64,000 nt of DNA from Naasia aerilata (GCF_030296595.1 NZ_AP027731.1:1426001-1490000), one strand, 5' to 3'; positions 46,225 through 55,940 are shown, counted from the stretch's first letter. A program made the numbers and translations. Notes: a model not told the origin generated them from the letters alone.

Positions 46225-47520
46225 ATGAAGGCTAGATTCCTTGCCGGTTCCACAGCCCTGGTCCTCGGTGCCGCAGCCCTGGCTGGCTGTAGCGCGGGTG
46301 GCTCCGGAGGCTCCGGCGATTCGGGCGACGGCAACGTCACCATGACCCTCTGGCAGAACTCCACGACCGGAGAGGGTCAGCAGTTCTGGAAGAACGCGGC
46401 CGCCGACTTCACGAAGGCGAACCCCAAGGTCACCATCAAGGTGCAGTCGATCCAGAACGAGGACCTCGACGGCAAGCTCCAGACCGCACTCAACTCGGGC
46501 GACGCGCCGGACATCTTCCTCCAGCGCGGCGGCGGCAAGATGGCGGCCATGGTCGCGGCCGGCCAGCTGATGGACCTCACCGGCAAGGTCGACTCGACCG
46601 TGCAGAAGGAGCTCGGTGAGGCGGCCCTCGGGGCCGACTCCCTCGACGACAAGCTCTACGCGATGCCGCTGACGATCCAGCCCGGCGGCTTCTTCTACAG
46701 CCAGGATCTGTTCAAGCAGGCGGGCATCACCGAGACGCCCGCCTCGATCGACGACCTCTCCGCTGCTGTCGACAAGCTGAAGGGCATCGGCGTCGCGCCG
46801 ATCGCGCTCGGCGCCAAGGCGGCCTGGCCCGCGGCTCACTGGTACTACTTCTTCGCGCTCCGCGAGTGCGACTCGAAGGTCCTCGAGAAGGCGACCACCG
46901 ACAAGGACTTCAGCGACAAGTGCTGGATCAAGGCCGGCGAGGACCTGCAGAAGTTCTCCGACACGAAGCCCTACAACGAGGGCTTCCTCACGACCGAGCC
47001 GCAGCAGGGCGCCGGCAGCTCCGCGGGTCTCGTGGCCAACCACAAGGCAGCGATGGAGCTCATGGGTGCCTGGGATGCCGGCGTGATCGCCGATCTCACC
47101 CCGGACAAGAAGCCGCTCCCGGACCTCGGCTGGTTCCCCTTCCCGGAGATCTCCGGCGGCAAGGGCGAGCCCGGCTCGATCCTCGGCGGCGTCGACGGAT
47201 ACTCCTGCTCGGTCAACGCCCCCAAGGAGTGCGTGGACTTCCTCAACTTCGTCGCCACTGCTGAGCAGCAGACGAAGTACTACCAGGCCTTCCACACGCT
47301 GCCGGCGAACTCCACCGCCCAGGAGAGTGTGACGGAGCCCTTCCTGCAGTCGATCCGTGACGCCGTCAACAGCGCCCCGTTCGTCTCGCAGTGGCTGGAC
47401 ACCCTCTACGGGCAGAACGTCGGCAATGCGCTCAACGTGGGCGTGGTCGACATGCTGGCCGGCAAGGGCGACCCGGACTCGATCGTCCAGTCGGTCGCGG
47501 ACGCCGCCAAGAAGGCCTGA
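46225..47520 (+). CDS. CUT1-type oligosaccharide-binding lipoprotein
   Basis: The 431-residue protein has a lipoprotein signal with the lipobox LAGC (Cys 22), then a Gly/Ser/Asp linker, and a family 1 solute-binding domain (MTLWQNSTTGEGQQFW, APDIFLQRGGGKM, KLYAMPLTIQPGGFFYSQDLFKQAGI). It captures a sugar for the two permeases behind it. The neighbouring xylanase, esterase and GH3 genes suggest xylo-oligosaccharides or beta-glucosides. GAAGAGAACAGG lies upstream of the ATG. It is first in a four-gene operon. Confidence 0.92.
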   Translation: MKARFLAGSTALVLGAAALAGCSAGGSGGSGDSGDGNVTMTLWQNSTTGEGQQFWKNAAADFTKANPKVTIKVQSIQNEDLDGKLQTALNSGDAPDIFLQRGGGKMAAMVAAGQLMDLTGKVDSTVQKELGEAALGADSLDDKLYAMPLTIQPGGFFYSQDLFKQAGITETPASIDDLSAAVDKLKGIGVAPIALGAKAAWPAAHWYYFFALRECDSKVLEKATTDKDFSDKCWIKAGEDLQKFSDTKPYNEGFLTTEPQQGAGSSAGLVANHKAAMELMGAWDAGVIADLTPDKKPLPDLGWFPFPEISGGKGEPGSILGGVDGYSCSVNAPKECVDFLNFVATAEQQTKYYQAFHTLPANSTAQESVTEPFLQSIRDAVNSAPFVSQWLDTLYGQNVGNALNVGVVDMLAGKGDPDSIVQSVADAAKKA

Positions 47521-47546
47521 CGGACCAAGGAACCAGGTAACTAGAG

Positions 47547-48557
47547 ATGTCAGTACGCGAGAGCGCCGTTCCCGCCGCCTCGCAGACTGGTCTCGCCGCG
47601 AACGAGGGCAGCGCCGCAACGACGCTGCCCTCGTCACCGCGTCGCGGCCGCGCCGACTGGCGCGGCCGCCTGGAGATCGCTCTGCTCGTGGGACCGGCGC
47701 TGGCGATGTTCCTCGCCTTCGTCATCCTGCCGGTCGTCATGGCCGCCTACTACGGCTTCTTCAGCTGGCAGGGCTTCGGGCCCGCGACCCAGTTCGTCGG
47801 CTTCAAGAACTACATCACGATCATCCAGGACCCGACCTTTCAGCAGGCCCTGGCCCACAACGGCCTGATCGTGGTGCTCTCCCTGGTGCTTCAGGGGCCG
47901 GCCGCGATCCTGCTCGCGCTCCTGCTCAACCGGAAGCTGCGCGGTCAGTCCCTGATCCGCGTCCTCATCTTCGTCCCCTACGTCATCTCCGAGGTCGTCG
48001 TCGGCACCGGGTGGAGCCTCATCCTCCAGACGCAGGGAGCCCTGAACGGCGCGCTCGACAAGCTCGGGTTGGGCACGCTCACGCAGGACTGGCTGTCGAA
48101 CCCGGACATCGCGCTGTGGACGCTGATGTTCATCATCACGTGGAAGTACATCGGCTTCGCGGTGATCCTCTTCCTCGCGGGCCTGCAGGGCATCCCCGAG
48201 GAGCTCTCGGAAGCGGCCGCGATCGACGGCGCCTCCTATTGGCAGGTCCAGCGCCGGATCACGCTTCCGCTCCTCGCCCCCACGCTGCGCATCTGGGCGT
48301 TCCTCTCGATCATCGGAGCGCTCCAGCTCTTCGACCTCGTCTACATCATCTGGGGTCAGTACATCTCCTCAACCGCCGGCACCTCGACCATGGCGACCTA
48401 CATGGTCACCAACGGCCGGAACGCCGGGAACTACGGCTACGGCAACGCCGTCGCGGTCGTGCTGTTCCTGATCTCGCTCGTCGTGGCCCTCGTCTACCAG
48501 CGGTGGGTGCTCCGCCGCGACACCGAGGGCGCCATCACTGGAGGAAAGCGCCGATGA
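47547..48557 (+). CDS. CUT1 sugar ABC importer permease (MalF type)
   Basis: The 336-residue protein has a polar leader, six transmembrane segments from about residue 45 and the EAA loop LSEAAAIDGASYWQVQRRITLP. It starts 26 bases after the binding-protein stop, and its stop overlaps the next start (ATGA). No ATPase gene is in the operon. Confidence 0.93.
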   Translation: MSVRESAVPAASQTGLAANEGSAATTLPSSPRRGRADWRGRLEIALLVGPALAMFLAFVILPVVMAAYYGFFSWQGFGPATQFVGFKNYITIIQDPTFQQALAHNGLIVVLSLVLQGPAAILLALLLNRKLRGQSLIRVLIFVPYVISEVVVGTGWSLILQTQGALNGALDKLGLGTLTQDWLSNPDIALWTLMFIITWKYIGFAVILFLAGLQGIPEELSEAAAIDGASYWQVQRRITLPLLAPTLRIWAFLSIIGALQLFDLVYIIWGQYISSTAGTSTMATYMVTNGRNAGNYGYGNAVAVVLFLISLVVALVYQRWVLRRDTEGAITGGKRR

Positions 48558-49426
48558 CCGCCATGACCGCGGGCACGCCCGCCCGCACGATCACCAAGGT
48601 CCGTCGCCCGATCCGCTGGGGCACCGCCGCCGCCTACGTCGTCGCGGTGGTCGTGATCGCGCTGATGCTCGCGCCCGTCGCGTACATCATCCTCGGCGGG
48701 TTCCGCACCAACTCGCAGATCACGGCCGACCCCGCCGCGCTGCCCGGTCCATGGGAGCTGGGCAACTACCTGGCCGTGCTGACCGGCGGGATCTTCTGGC
48801 AGGAGGTCCTCAACTCCACCATCGCGGCCGTCGCCACGACGGCGGGCGTGGTCCTCCTCGGCCTGATGGCGAGCTACGTCCTGGCCCGGTACCGCTTCCG
48901 AGGCCGCGGCGTGCTCTACGCGACCTTCGCGGCGGGCCTGATGTTCCCGATGACCGTGGCGATCACCCCGCTCTACATCGTGATCAAGAACCTGGGCCTC
49001 ATGAACTCGCTCGGCGGCATCATCCTGCCGCAGATCGCGTTCGCCCTCCCGACGACGATCATCATCATGGTGCCGTTCCTCAAGGCGATCCCCGACGAGA
49101 TCCAGGAGGCCGCCTTCATCGACGGCTGCAGCCGCCTCGGGTTCTTCTTCCGGATGGTCATCCCGCTCGCGATGCCAGGAGTCGTCACGGTCGGCATCCT
49201 GGCGTTCATCGCGAGCTGGAACAGCTACCTGCTGCCCCTGTTCATCCTTAACGACGACTCGACCTTCACCCTCCCTCTCGGCGTGCAGGCGTTCTCGTCC
49301 CAGTACTCGGTCGACACGGCTCGCGTACTGGCGTTCACGTCGCTCTCCATGATCCCCGCGCTCATCTTCTTCAGCGTCTTCGAGCGCCGCATCGTCGGTG
49401 GCCTCACGGGCGCGGTCAAGGGTTAG
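48554..49426 (+). CDS. CUT1 sugar ABC importer permease (MalG type)
   Basis: The 290-residue protein has six transmembrane segments and the EAA loop IQEAAFIDGCSRLGFFFRMVIP. It is translationally coupled to the MalF-type gene and is followed after seven bases by the GH3 gene. It pairs with that permease to form the channel for the binding protein encoded at 46225. Confidence 0.93.
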   Translation: MTAMTAGTPARTITKVRRPIRWGTAAAYVVAVVVIALMLAPVAYIILGGFRTNSQITADPAALPGPWELGNYLAVLTGGIFWQEVLNSTIAAVATTAGVVLLGLMASYVLARYRFRGRGVLYATFAAGLMFPMTVAITPLYIVIKNLGLMNSLGGIILPQIAFALPTTIIIMVPFLKAIPDEIQEAAFIDGCSRLGFFFRMVIPLAMPGVVTVGILAFIASWNSYLLPLFILNDDSTFTLPLGVQAFSSQYSVDTARVLAFTSLSMIPALIFFSVFERRIVGGLTGAVKG

Positions 49427-49433
49427 GTCCCGC

Positions 49434-51788
49434 ATGAATCCCGAAGTCTCCGCTCCGCAGCTCTGGCAGGACACGACCACCCCTCTCGCCGACCGCGTGG
49501 AGGCGCTCGTCGCCGCCATGAGCCTCGAGGAGAAGATCGCCCAGCTCTACGGCGTCTGGGTCGGTGCATCCAACGAGGGCGCCGAGGTGGCGCCGCACCA
49601 GCACGACATGGAGAACGTCGTCGATCTGGACGAGCTGCTGCCCTCCGGGCTCGGCCAGCTGACGCGGTCCTTCGGGACGGCTCCGGTCGACCCGGCCGTG
49701 GGTGCGCTGTCGCTGATGCGAACGCAGGAGCGGATCGTCGGAAGCAACCGGTGGGGCATCCCGGCGGTCGCGCACGAGGAGTGCCTCGCGGGCTTCGCCG
49801 CCTGGGGAGCCACCGCGTATCCCGTGCCGGTCTCGTGGGGAGCCACCTTCAACCCGGACCTCATCGAGCGCATGGCGAGCCGGATCGGCGCCGACATGCG
49901 GTCGGTCGGCGTGCATCAGGGGCTCGCCCCGGTGCTCGATGTCGTGCGGGATGCGCGATGGGGCAGGGTCGAGGAGACCATCGGCGAGGACCCTTACCTC
50001 GTGGGCTCGGTGGCGTCCGCGTATGTGCGCGGGCTCGAGTCCGCGGGCATCGTGGCCACGCTCAAGCACTTCGTGGGGTACTCCGCGTCGAAGGGCGGCC
50101 GGAACCTGGCCCCCGTCTCGCTCGGCGTGCGGGAGCGCAACGACGTGCTGCTGCTGCCTTTCGAGATGGCCCTCCGTGAGGGCGGTGCCCGGAGCGTCAT
50201 GAACGCGTACACCGACATCGACGGTGTGCCGACCGCGGCCGACGCCGAGCTACTCACGGGCCTGCTCCGGGACGTGTGGGGATTCGAGGGGACGGTCGTC
50301 GCGGACTACTTCTCGGTGGCCTTCCTCGCGACCCTGCACGGCACGGCGGCGGATCTCGCTGATGCGGCGGGCTCCGCGCTCGCGGCGGGGATCGACGTCG
50401 AGCTGCCGACAGTGCACGCGTTCGGCGCCCCGCTGCGCGAGGCGGTCGAGGGCGGCCGCGTCGACGAGGCGCTCGTCGACCGTGCGCTGCGGCGGGTGCT
50501 CACTCAGAAGGTCGAGCTCGGACTCCTCGATCCGGACTGGTCCGCGCGACCCGCGGCGCTGTCGAACGGCGACGACCCGGACTCCGTCCGCGGCAGCATC
50601 GACCTCGACTCCGCGGAGAACCGGGCGGTGGCGCGCGAGATCGCGGAGCAGGCGGTCGTGCTGCTCACGAACGACGGCACCCTGCCGCTGGCCGAGCCCT
50701 CCCGCATCGCCGTGGTCGGCCCGAACGCGCACAATCCTTTCGGCGTGCTCGGCTGCTACTCCTTCCCCGCCCACATCGGCGTGCACCACCCTGAGATCCC
50801 GATCGGCATGGAGCTGCCGACGCTTCTCGAGGCCGTGCGCGAGCGGTTCCCGGACGCCGAGGTCGAGTTCGCGGAGGGCACGACCGTGGACGGCGGCGAG
50901 ACCGAGGGGATCGCCGAGGCGGTGGAGCTCGCTCGCACCGCCGACGTGGTGCTCGTCGTCCTCGGCGACCGTGCCGGGCTCTTCGGTCGCGGCACGAGCG
51001 GCGAGGGCTGCGACGCGGAGTCCCTCGCCCTTCCCGGTGCCCAGCAGGCGCTGCTCGACGCCGTCATCGGGTCGGGCACCCCCACGGTGGTCACGATGCT
51101 GTCCGGCCGGCCCTACGCGCTCGGCGCGGCGGTCACCGAGGCGGCCGCCATCGTGCAGACCTTCTTCCCCGGTGAGGAGGGAACGCGGGCCATCGCCGCC
51201 GTGCTCGCGGGCGACGTGAACCCGAGCGGCCGGCTGCCGGTCAGCGTGCCGGCGACCGCGGGCTCGCAGCCGACCACCTACCTCGCCTCCACCCTCGCGC
51301 GCGCCAGCTCGGTGTCGAACATCGACCCCACCGCCGCGTTCCCCTTCGGCCACGGCCTGGGATACAGCACCTTCTCGTGGACAGCCGGGCCGGTACCCGA
51401 GGCCGAGGTGGCGGTCGACGGCGAGGTGCGGCTGTCGCTGCGCGTCCGCAACACGGGCGAGCGGGCCGGCGCCGACGTCGTCCAGCTCTATCTGCACGAC
51501 CCGGTGGCCTCCGTCGTGCGGCCGGTGCAGCGGCTGATCGGCTTCGCCCGCGTGGAGCTCGAGCCGGGGGCCGAGGCGGAGGTGGCAGTCACGGTGCCGA
51601 CCGACCTGGCCGCGTTCACCGGCATCGCGGGCGACCGGATCGTCGAGCCCGGCGAGCTCGTGCTCTCCTTCGGGCGGTCGAGCGCGGACCTGGTGCTCCC
51701 CAACTCGGTGACGCTCACGGGCTCCACTCGGACGGTCGACCACACACGGGCCCTGCACGCCGACTTCACGGTGACCGCCCTCGCCTGA
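49434..51788 (+). CDS. GH3 beta-glucosidase / beta-xylosidase
   Basis: The 784-residue protein has an N-terminal GH3 barrel (GVHQGLAPVLDVVRDARWGRVEE, ATLKHFVGY, VMNAYTDIDGVP, with the nucleophile Asp in VVADYFSVAF at about residue 290), the second alpha/beta domain (VVLVVLGDRAGLFGRGTSGEG), and a C-terminal fibronectin-III-like domain (LRVRNTGERAGADVVQLYLHD). It cleaves terminal beta-glucosyl or xylosyl residues from imported oligosaccharides. No signal peptide is present. The start 7 bases after the permease stop puts it in the importer operon. Xylosidase is preferred from context, but family members often do both. Confidence 0.9.
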   Translation: MNPEVSAPQLWQDTTTPLADRVEALVAAMSLEEKIAQLYGVWVGASNEGAEVAPHQHDMENVVDLDELLPSGLGQLTRSFGTAPVDPAVGALSLMRTQERIVGSNRWGIPAVAHEECLAGFAAWGATAYPVPVSWGATFNPDLIERMASRIGADMRSVGVHQGLAPVLDVVRDARWGRVEETIGEDPYLVGSVASAYVRGLESAGIVATLKHFVGYSASKGGRNLAPVSLGVRERNDVLLLPFEMALREGGARSVMNAYTDIDGVPTAADAELLTGLLRDVWGFEGTVVADYFSVAFLATLHGTAADLADAAGSALAAGIDVELPTVHAFGAPLREAVEGGRVDEALVDRALRRVLTQKVELGLLDPDWSARPAALSNGDDPDSVRGSIDLDSAENRAVAREIAEQAVVLLTNDGTLPLAEPSRIAVVGPNAHNPFGVLGCYSFPAHIGVHHPEIPIGMELPTLLEAVRERFPDAEVEFAEGTTVDGGETEGIAEAVELARTADVVLVVLGDRAGLFGRGTSGEGCDAESLALPGAQQALLDAVIGSGTPTVVTMLSGRPYALGAAVTEAAAIVQTFFPGEEGTRAIAAVLAGDVNPSGRLPVSVPATAGSQPTTYLASTLARASSVSNIDPTAAFPFGHGLGYSTFSWTAGPVPEAEVAVDGEVRLSLRVRNTGERAGADVVQLYLHDPVASVVRPVQRLIGFARVELEPGAEAEVAVTVPTDLAAFTGIAGDRIVEPGELVLSFGRSSADLVLPNSVTLTGSTRTVDHTRALHADFTVTALA

Positions 51789-51796
51789 CGCCCGAC

Positions 51797-51854
51797 TGGC
51801 ACGTTCCGGCTCGGATGGCGCGGTGCGACGCGCGATCCGGGCCGGAACGTGCCA
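51797..51854. repeat. 20-base inverted repeat after the GH3 gene
   Basis: Bases 51797-51816 and 51835-51854 are inverse copies with one mismatch and an 18-base loop. It probably ends the importer operon, although there is no T run. Confidence 0.75.
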
Positions 51855-51902
51855 ACCCGGCCCGGTGGCGGCGGCGGGCGCGGCCCCGATAGCGTCGGCC
51901 GC

Positions 51903-53192
51903 ATGAGGATCCTCCTGGTCGGCGCCGGAGGCGTCGGCAACGCCATCGCCAAGATCGCCGCCCGCCGCACGTTCTTCGACGCGATGGTGGTGAGCGACTA
52001 CGACCTCGGGCGGGCCGAGGCGGTGCTCGCGTGGATCACGGATCGCCACGGCGCCGAGGTGGCCGGCCGCTTCTCGGCCGCGCGCATCGACGCGTCGGAC
52101 GCCGATTCGGTCGCGGAGCTCGCGCGCGCCTCGCGCGCGACGCACGTGATGAACGCCGTGGAGCCGAAGTTCGTGCCGTCGGTCTTCGCCGGAGCCCAGG
52201 CCGCGGGCGCCGACTACCTCGACATGGCGATGAGCCTCTCCGAGCCTCACCCGGATGCCCCGCACTCGAAGGCCGGGGTCAAGCTGGGCGACCTGCAGTT
52301 CGCTGCGGCCCACGAGTGGGAGGCATCCGGTCGGCTCGCGCTCGTCGGCATGGGCGTCGAGCCCGGGCTCAGCGACGTGTTCGCGCGGTACGCCGCCGAC
52401 CACCTCTTCGACGAGATCGACGAGCTGGGCACCCGGGACGGCGCGAACCTCGTCGTGCGCGACGAGGACGGAAACGAGATCTTCGCGCCGTCGTTCAGCA
52501 TCTGGACGACCATCGAGGAGTGCCTCAATCCGCCCGTCGTGTGGGAGGAGGGGCGCGGCTGGTTCACGACCGAGCCCTTCAGCGAGCCCGAGATCTTCGA
52601 CTTCCCGGCAGGGATCGGGCCCGTCGAATGCGTGAACGTGGAGCACGAAGAGGTCCTCCTCATGCCCCGCTGGCTGTCCGCCAAGCGCGTCACCTTCAAA
52701 TACGGGCTGGGCGAGGAGTTCATCTCGGTCCTGAAGACCCTGCACCGGCTGCACCTCGACGCGGTCGCGCCGATCCGGGTCCGTTCGGCCGGCGGCCCGG
52801 TGGAGGTCGCGCCTCGCGACGTCGTGGCCGCTGCGCTGCCGGATCCGGCCACGATCGGTCCGCGCATGACGGGGAAGACCTGCGCGGGCCTCTGGGCCAC
52901 CGGCACGGGAAAGGATGGCGCCCGCCGCGAGGTGTACCTGTACCACGTGAGCGACAACGAGGAGACGATGCGGGACTACGACAGCCAGTGCGTCGTCTGG
53001 CAGACCGCCCTCAACCCGGTCATCGCACTCGAGCTGCTCGCGACCGGGGTGTGGCAGGGGAGCGGCGTCCGCGGACCGGAGTCGTTCGACGCCGCGCCCT
53101 ACCTCGAGCTGATGGCGCGGGCGGAGGCCGACGGCGGCTACGGCCAGGCGTGGGGCCTCGAGGACCGGACGCGAGCTACAGCAGCGAGTTGA
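51903..53192 (+). CDS. Saccharopine-dehydrogenase-family protein
   Basis: The 429-residue protein begins MRILLVGAGGVGNAIAK, a Rossmann fold with the saccharopine/carboxynorspermidine dehydrogenase pattern (THVMNAVEPKFVPSVFAGA, GADYLDMAMSL), and has the C-terminal catalytic-like domain of the family. It probably reduces or oxidises an amino-acid or polyamine imine with NAD(P). ATG at 51903 lies seven bases after TAGCGT (51890-51895), a leaderless layout. The 3' end overlaps the convergent gene by 17 bases. The substrate is not known. Confidence 0.8.
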   Translation: MRILLVGAGGVGNAIAKIAARRTFFDAMVVSDYDLGRAEAVLAWITDRHGAEVAGRFSAARIDASDADSVAELARASRATHVMNAVEPKFVPSVFAGAQAAGADYLDMAMSLSEPHPDAPHSKAGVKLGDLQFAAAHEWEASGRLALVGMGVEPGLSDVFARYAADHLFDEIDELGTRDGANLVVRDEDGNEIFAPSFSIWTTIEECLNPPVVWEEGRGWFTTEPFSEPEIFDFPAGIGPVECVNVEHEEVLLMPRWLSAKRVTFKYGLGEEFISVLKTLHRLHLDAVAPIRVRSAGGPVEVAPRDVVAAALPDPATIGPRMTGKTCAGLWATGTGKDGARREVYLYHVSDNEETMRDYDSQCVVWQTALNPVIALELLATGVWQGSGVRGPESFDAAPYLELMARAEADGGYGQAWGLEDRTRATAAS

Positions 53193-53790
53193 TCTCGGCC
53201 AGCACGGGGGTCGCGACGAGCACGCCGGCCACTCCGAGCGCTGTCGAGGTGAGTGCAGGATGCCGCTCCGTGAAGCCGAGGTTGCGCCAGAAGCCGAGCC
53301 GGAACTCCCGCCTCCCGATCGGCGCCGGAAGGTGCTGCACGGGCACCTCGAGTGCGGTCTCGACCGCCGTCAGCGCATCCCGGGACCAGAGGCTGCCGAG
53401 CATCCGGAGGACGGCGCGGCCGGACGCGTCGAGCACGAAGAGCTGCGGGGTGGCTCCCTTGGAGCTGGTCGACAGCACCCGCACGACGATGGCCGAGTGG
53501 ACGTCGGACGACGGGACGGAGCGGGTGCGGCCCAGCAGGTTCCGCCGGCGGATGCCGGCCTCGTCGACGGTGACCGAGATCCGGCGCACCTGCCGCGACA
53601 CGAGCCCGACCATGGCCAGGATCACGACGTGGACGGTGAGGACGTAGGGCCAGCCGCCGGTCGACGAGGTGAGCCAGTAGAGGGAGAGGAACGGCGGGAG
53701 GGTCACGAGTGCGATCGTGAGGGTGCCCCGTGGCTGGAAGATGCGGCGGGACGGCCGGACGACGACTGCGGAGCGTTGCGCTGTTCCCAT
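53176..53790 (-). CDS. PH-like-domain membrane protein
   Basis: The 204-residue protein has two adjoining hydrophobic segments near the N-terminus (LTIALVTLPPFLSLYWL and VLTVHVVILAMVGLV), then a soluble domain (VTVDEAGIRRRNLLGRTRSVPSSDV) resembling bacterial PH-like domains, and a hydrophobic tail (ALGVAGVLVATPVLAE). I chose the ATG at 53790 because GGAGAGG lies upstream. Function is unknown. It overlaps the convergent dehydrogenase gene by 17 bases. Confidence 0.65.
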   Translation of the reverse strand: MGTAQRSAVVVRPSRRIFQPRGTLTIALVTLPPFLSLYWLTSSTGGWPYVLTVHVVILAMVGLVSRQVRRISVTVDEAGIRRRNLLGRTRSVPSSDVHSAIVVRVLSTSSKGATPQLFVLDASGRAVLRMLGSLWSRDALTAVETALEVPVQHLPAPIGRREFRLGFWRNLGFTERHPALTSTALGVAGVLVATPVLAEINSLL

Positions 53791-53971
53791 CCACAGTCCT
53801 CTCCGGGGCCCGCCGAGCGAGTCTTCTCCCGGAATAACGGCAGAGTACCGATGGCGACACGCCGGGAAGTATCCCCAGTAGGAGGGCAGGCGGGGGCGCG
53901 TATACCCGCGTAACGTGCCCTCGCGTAAGCCCCCTGAGGGGCGCCTGCGCGGGAGAGAGGATGACGAGGTG

Positions 53972-54631
53972 ATGCGCTTCTTCCGGGAGCACGGCCTGTT
54001 CTGGGCCAACGCCCTGCTCTTCGTCGTGTTCTTCGTCGGCATGGTCCTGACCGGGAACGCCACCTACAACAGCGACCAGGAGGAGCACGGCCAGGCGGGG
54101 GTGGGCCTGGTCCAGTACCTCGGCACCGGCGACTTCCTCGAGGCGACGTTCGAGAATTGGGAGAGCGAGTTCCTGCAGATGGGCTCGTACATCGTGCTCA
54201 CGGTGTTCCTCTTCCAGCGCGGCTCGTCGGAGTCGAAGACGCCCGGGGAGCACGCGCCGCAGGACGACGACCCGCGCAACGTGAAGGTGAAGGCGGACAC
54301 CCCGTGGCCGGTGAAGCGCGGCGGGCTGGTGCTCGTGCTCTACGAGAACTCGCTGCTCATCCTGTTCACGCTCCTGTTCCTCGCCTCGGTCGCACTGCAC
54401 GCGGTGGGCGGATCGGAGGCGTACAGCGCCGACCAGGTGGAGCACGGCGAGGCCGCGGTCACTCCGCTGCAGTACCTCGGCACCTCGCAGTTCTGGTTCG
54501 AGTCGTTCCAGAACTGGCAGAGCGAGTTCATGGTCGTGGCGCTCATCGTGCTGGCCTCCGTCTACCTGCGCCAGCGCGGCTCCAGCCAGTCGAAGCCGGT
54601 GGCGATGGCGCATCAGAAGACCGACGGCTGA
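53972..54631 (+). CDS. DUF6766-like membrane protein with an internal duplication
   Basis: The 219-residue protein has four hydrophobic segments in two similar halves. Each half has NSDQEEHGQAGVGLVQYLGT or SADQVEHGEAAVTPLQYLGT, then FENWESEFLQMG or FQNWQSEFMVVA, and a QRGSSxSK motif after the second segment. That pattern matches the DUF6766 family as I remember it. Function is unknown. GTG at 53969 and ATG at 53972 are adjacent possible starts; a GAGAGAGG site is upstream. It is convergent with the LysE gene with two bases between stops. Confidence 0.7.
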   Translation: MRFFREHGLFWANALLFVVFFVGMVLTGNATYNSDQEEHGQAGVGLVQYLGTGDFLEATFENWESEFLQMGSYIVLTVFLFQRGSSESKTPGEHAPQDDDPRNVKVKADTPWPVKRGGLVLVLYENSLLILFTLLFLASVALHAVGGSEAYSADQVEHGEAAVTPLQYLGTSQFWFESFQNWQSEFMVVALIVLASVYLRQRGSSQSKPVAMAHQKTDG

Positions 54632-54633
54632 GG

Positions 54634-55233
54634 TCAGCGCGTCTGGAAGGCGAGCCGGGTGGCTATCAGCACGTAGGAGGCGGCGAAGACCCGGCGGGTC
54701 CAGTCCGCGCCGCGCGGGTGTGCCAGCAGGCGACGGCGGAAGAGCGCCGCGAGGAGCCCGTAGGCGACATAGACCACGAGGACAACCAGCAGGAAGGCGA
54801 AGCTGAGCGCCGTCGCGTCCCCTCCTTCCGGCCCGAGGAACCGGGGCAGGAATGCCGAGAAGAAGATCGGGATCTTCGGGTTGAGCAGGCTCACGAGCGC
54901 TCCGTAGCCGACCAGCTGCACCACAGTTCGCGGCCGCGGGTCGTCGTGCAGCTCGAACCTGCTCGTGTCTCGCCAGGTGCGGACGCCCATGAAGAGCAGG
55001 TACGCGACGCCCGCCCACTTGACGACCTCGAAGAGCACGGCGCTCGCCGCGAGCTGCACTCCGAGCCCGACCGCCGAGGCGACCGCATAGGGCAGGGCGC
55101 CGAGAACGCATCCGACAGCTGCGAGCACCGCGGATCCTGGCCCGTGCGACATGCCGGTGGAGAGCGTGTAGATCACGCCGGGCCCGGGAAGCGCGGCAAG
55201 GACGAGGGCCGTCGCCAGGAACTCGATGGTCAT
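54634..55233 (-). CDS. LysE-family translocator
   Basis: The 199-residue protein has about six hydrophobic segments with the family start LATALVLAALPGPGVIYTLS and the central LLNPKIPIFFSAFLPRF. It exports amino acids or related small molecules. The substrate is not known, and no LysG-type regulator is next to it. A ribosome site is not clear; GAGACT lies nine bases before the ATG. Confidence 0.88.
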   Translation of the reverse strand: MTIEFLATALVLAALPGPGVIYTLSTGMSHGPGSAVLAAVGCVLGALPYAVASAVGLGVQLAASAVLFEVVKWAGVAYLLFMGVRTWRDTSRFELHDDPRPRTVVQLVGYGALVSLLNPKIPIFFSAFLPRFLGPEGGDATALSFAFLLVVLVVYVAYGLLAALFRRRLLAHPRGADWTRRVFAASYVLIATRLAFQTR

Positions 55234-55350
55234 CGTCCGTCCAGTCTCCCCGGCAGGGCGCCGCGATCGACCAGCGGGGGCGCGAATGGGGCGGCCCGCT
55301 GTGAGTCATCCGGCAGCGCGCGCCCGGCGGTGCGCTCCTAGGCTGGTCGG

Positions 55351-55940
55351 ATGCTGCGGAGCCTCCGACGCGCAGTGCTCGTCGTGGCACTGCTCAACCT
55401 CGCGTACTTCGGCGTCGAGTTCCTCGTCGCGCGCCTGATCGGGTCGGTGTCCCTCTTCGCCGACAGCGTCGACTTCCTCGAGGACGCCAGCATCAACCTG
55501 CTCATCTTCTTCGCCTCGGCGTGGTCGGCCGCTGCCCGAGCGCGCGTCGGCCGGCTCCTGGCGCTGATCATCCTCGTTCCGGCCGCCGCCGCCGTGGTGA
55601 CCGCCATCCTGAAGGTGCTCGATCCCGAGCCGCCCTCGTTCGCCCCCTCACCGGAGCGGCGCTCGGGGCGCTGGTGGTCAACCTGCTGGCGGCCTTCATC
55701 CTGGTCCGGCACCGCGACCATGCGAGCGGACTGGCGCGTGCCGCGTGGCTCTCCGCGCGCAATGACTCGCTCGCGAACGTCGCGATCCTCGCGGCTGCAG
55801 TCGTCGGGTTGTGGCTGTCGTCCGGGTGGCCGGACATCGTCGTGGGGCTCGGGATCGGTGTGCTCAACGCGGATGCGGCCCGCTCGGTGTGGCGGGCGGC
55901 GAGCGCGGAGCGACTGGGGGAGCGCTCGGCAGAGGCCTGA
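55351..55940 (+). CDS. Cation diffusion facilitator-like transporter (one frame break)
   Basis: The short protein (196 residues after repair) has the CDF-like GSVSLFADSVDFLEDASINLL in the second segment and SARNDSLANVAIL in the fifth, with acidic residues in the metal site positions. It lacks a large cytoplasmic C-terminal domain. The frame breaks in the C run 55643-55647; one C restores SFAPLTGAALGALVV. ATG at 55351 lies six bases after TAGGCT (55339-55344), a leaderless start. It may export Zn2+ or another divalent metal. Confidence 0.78.
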
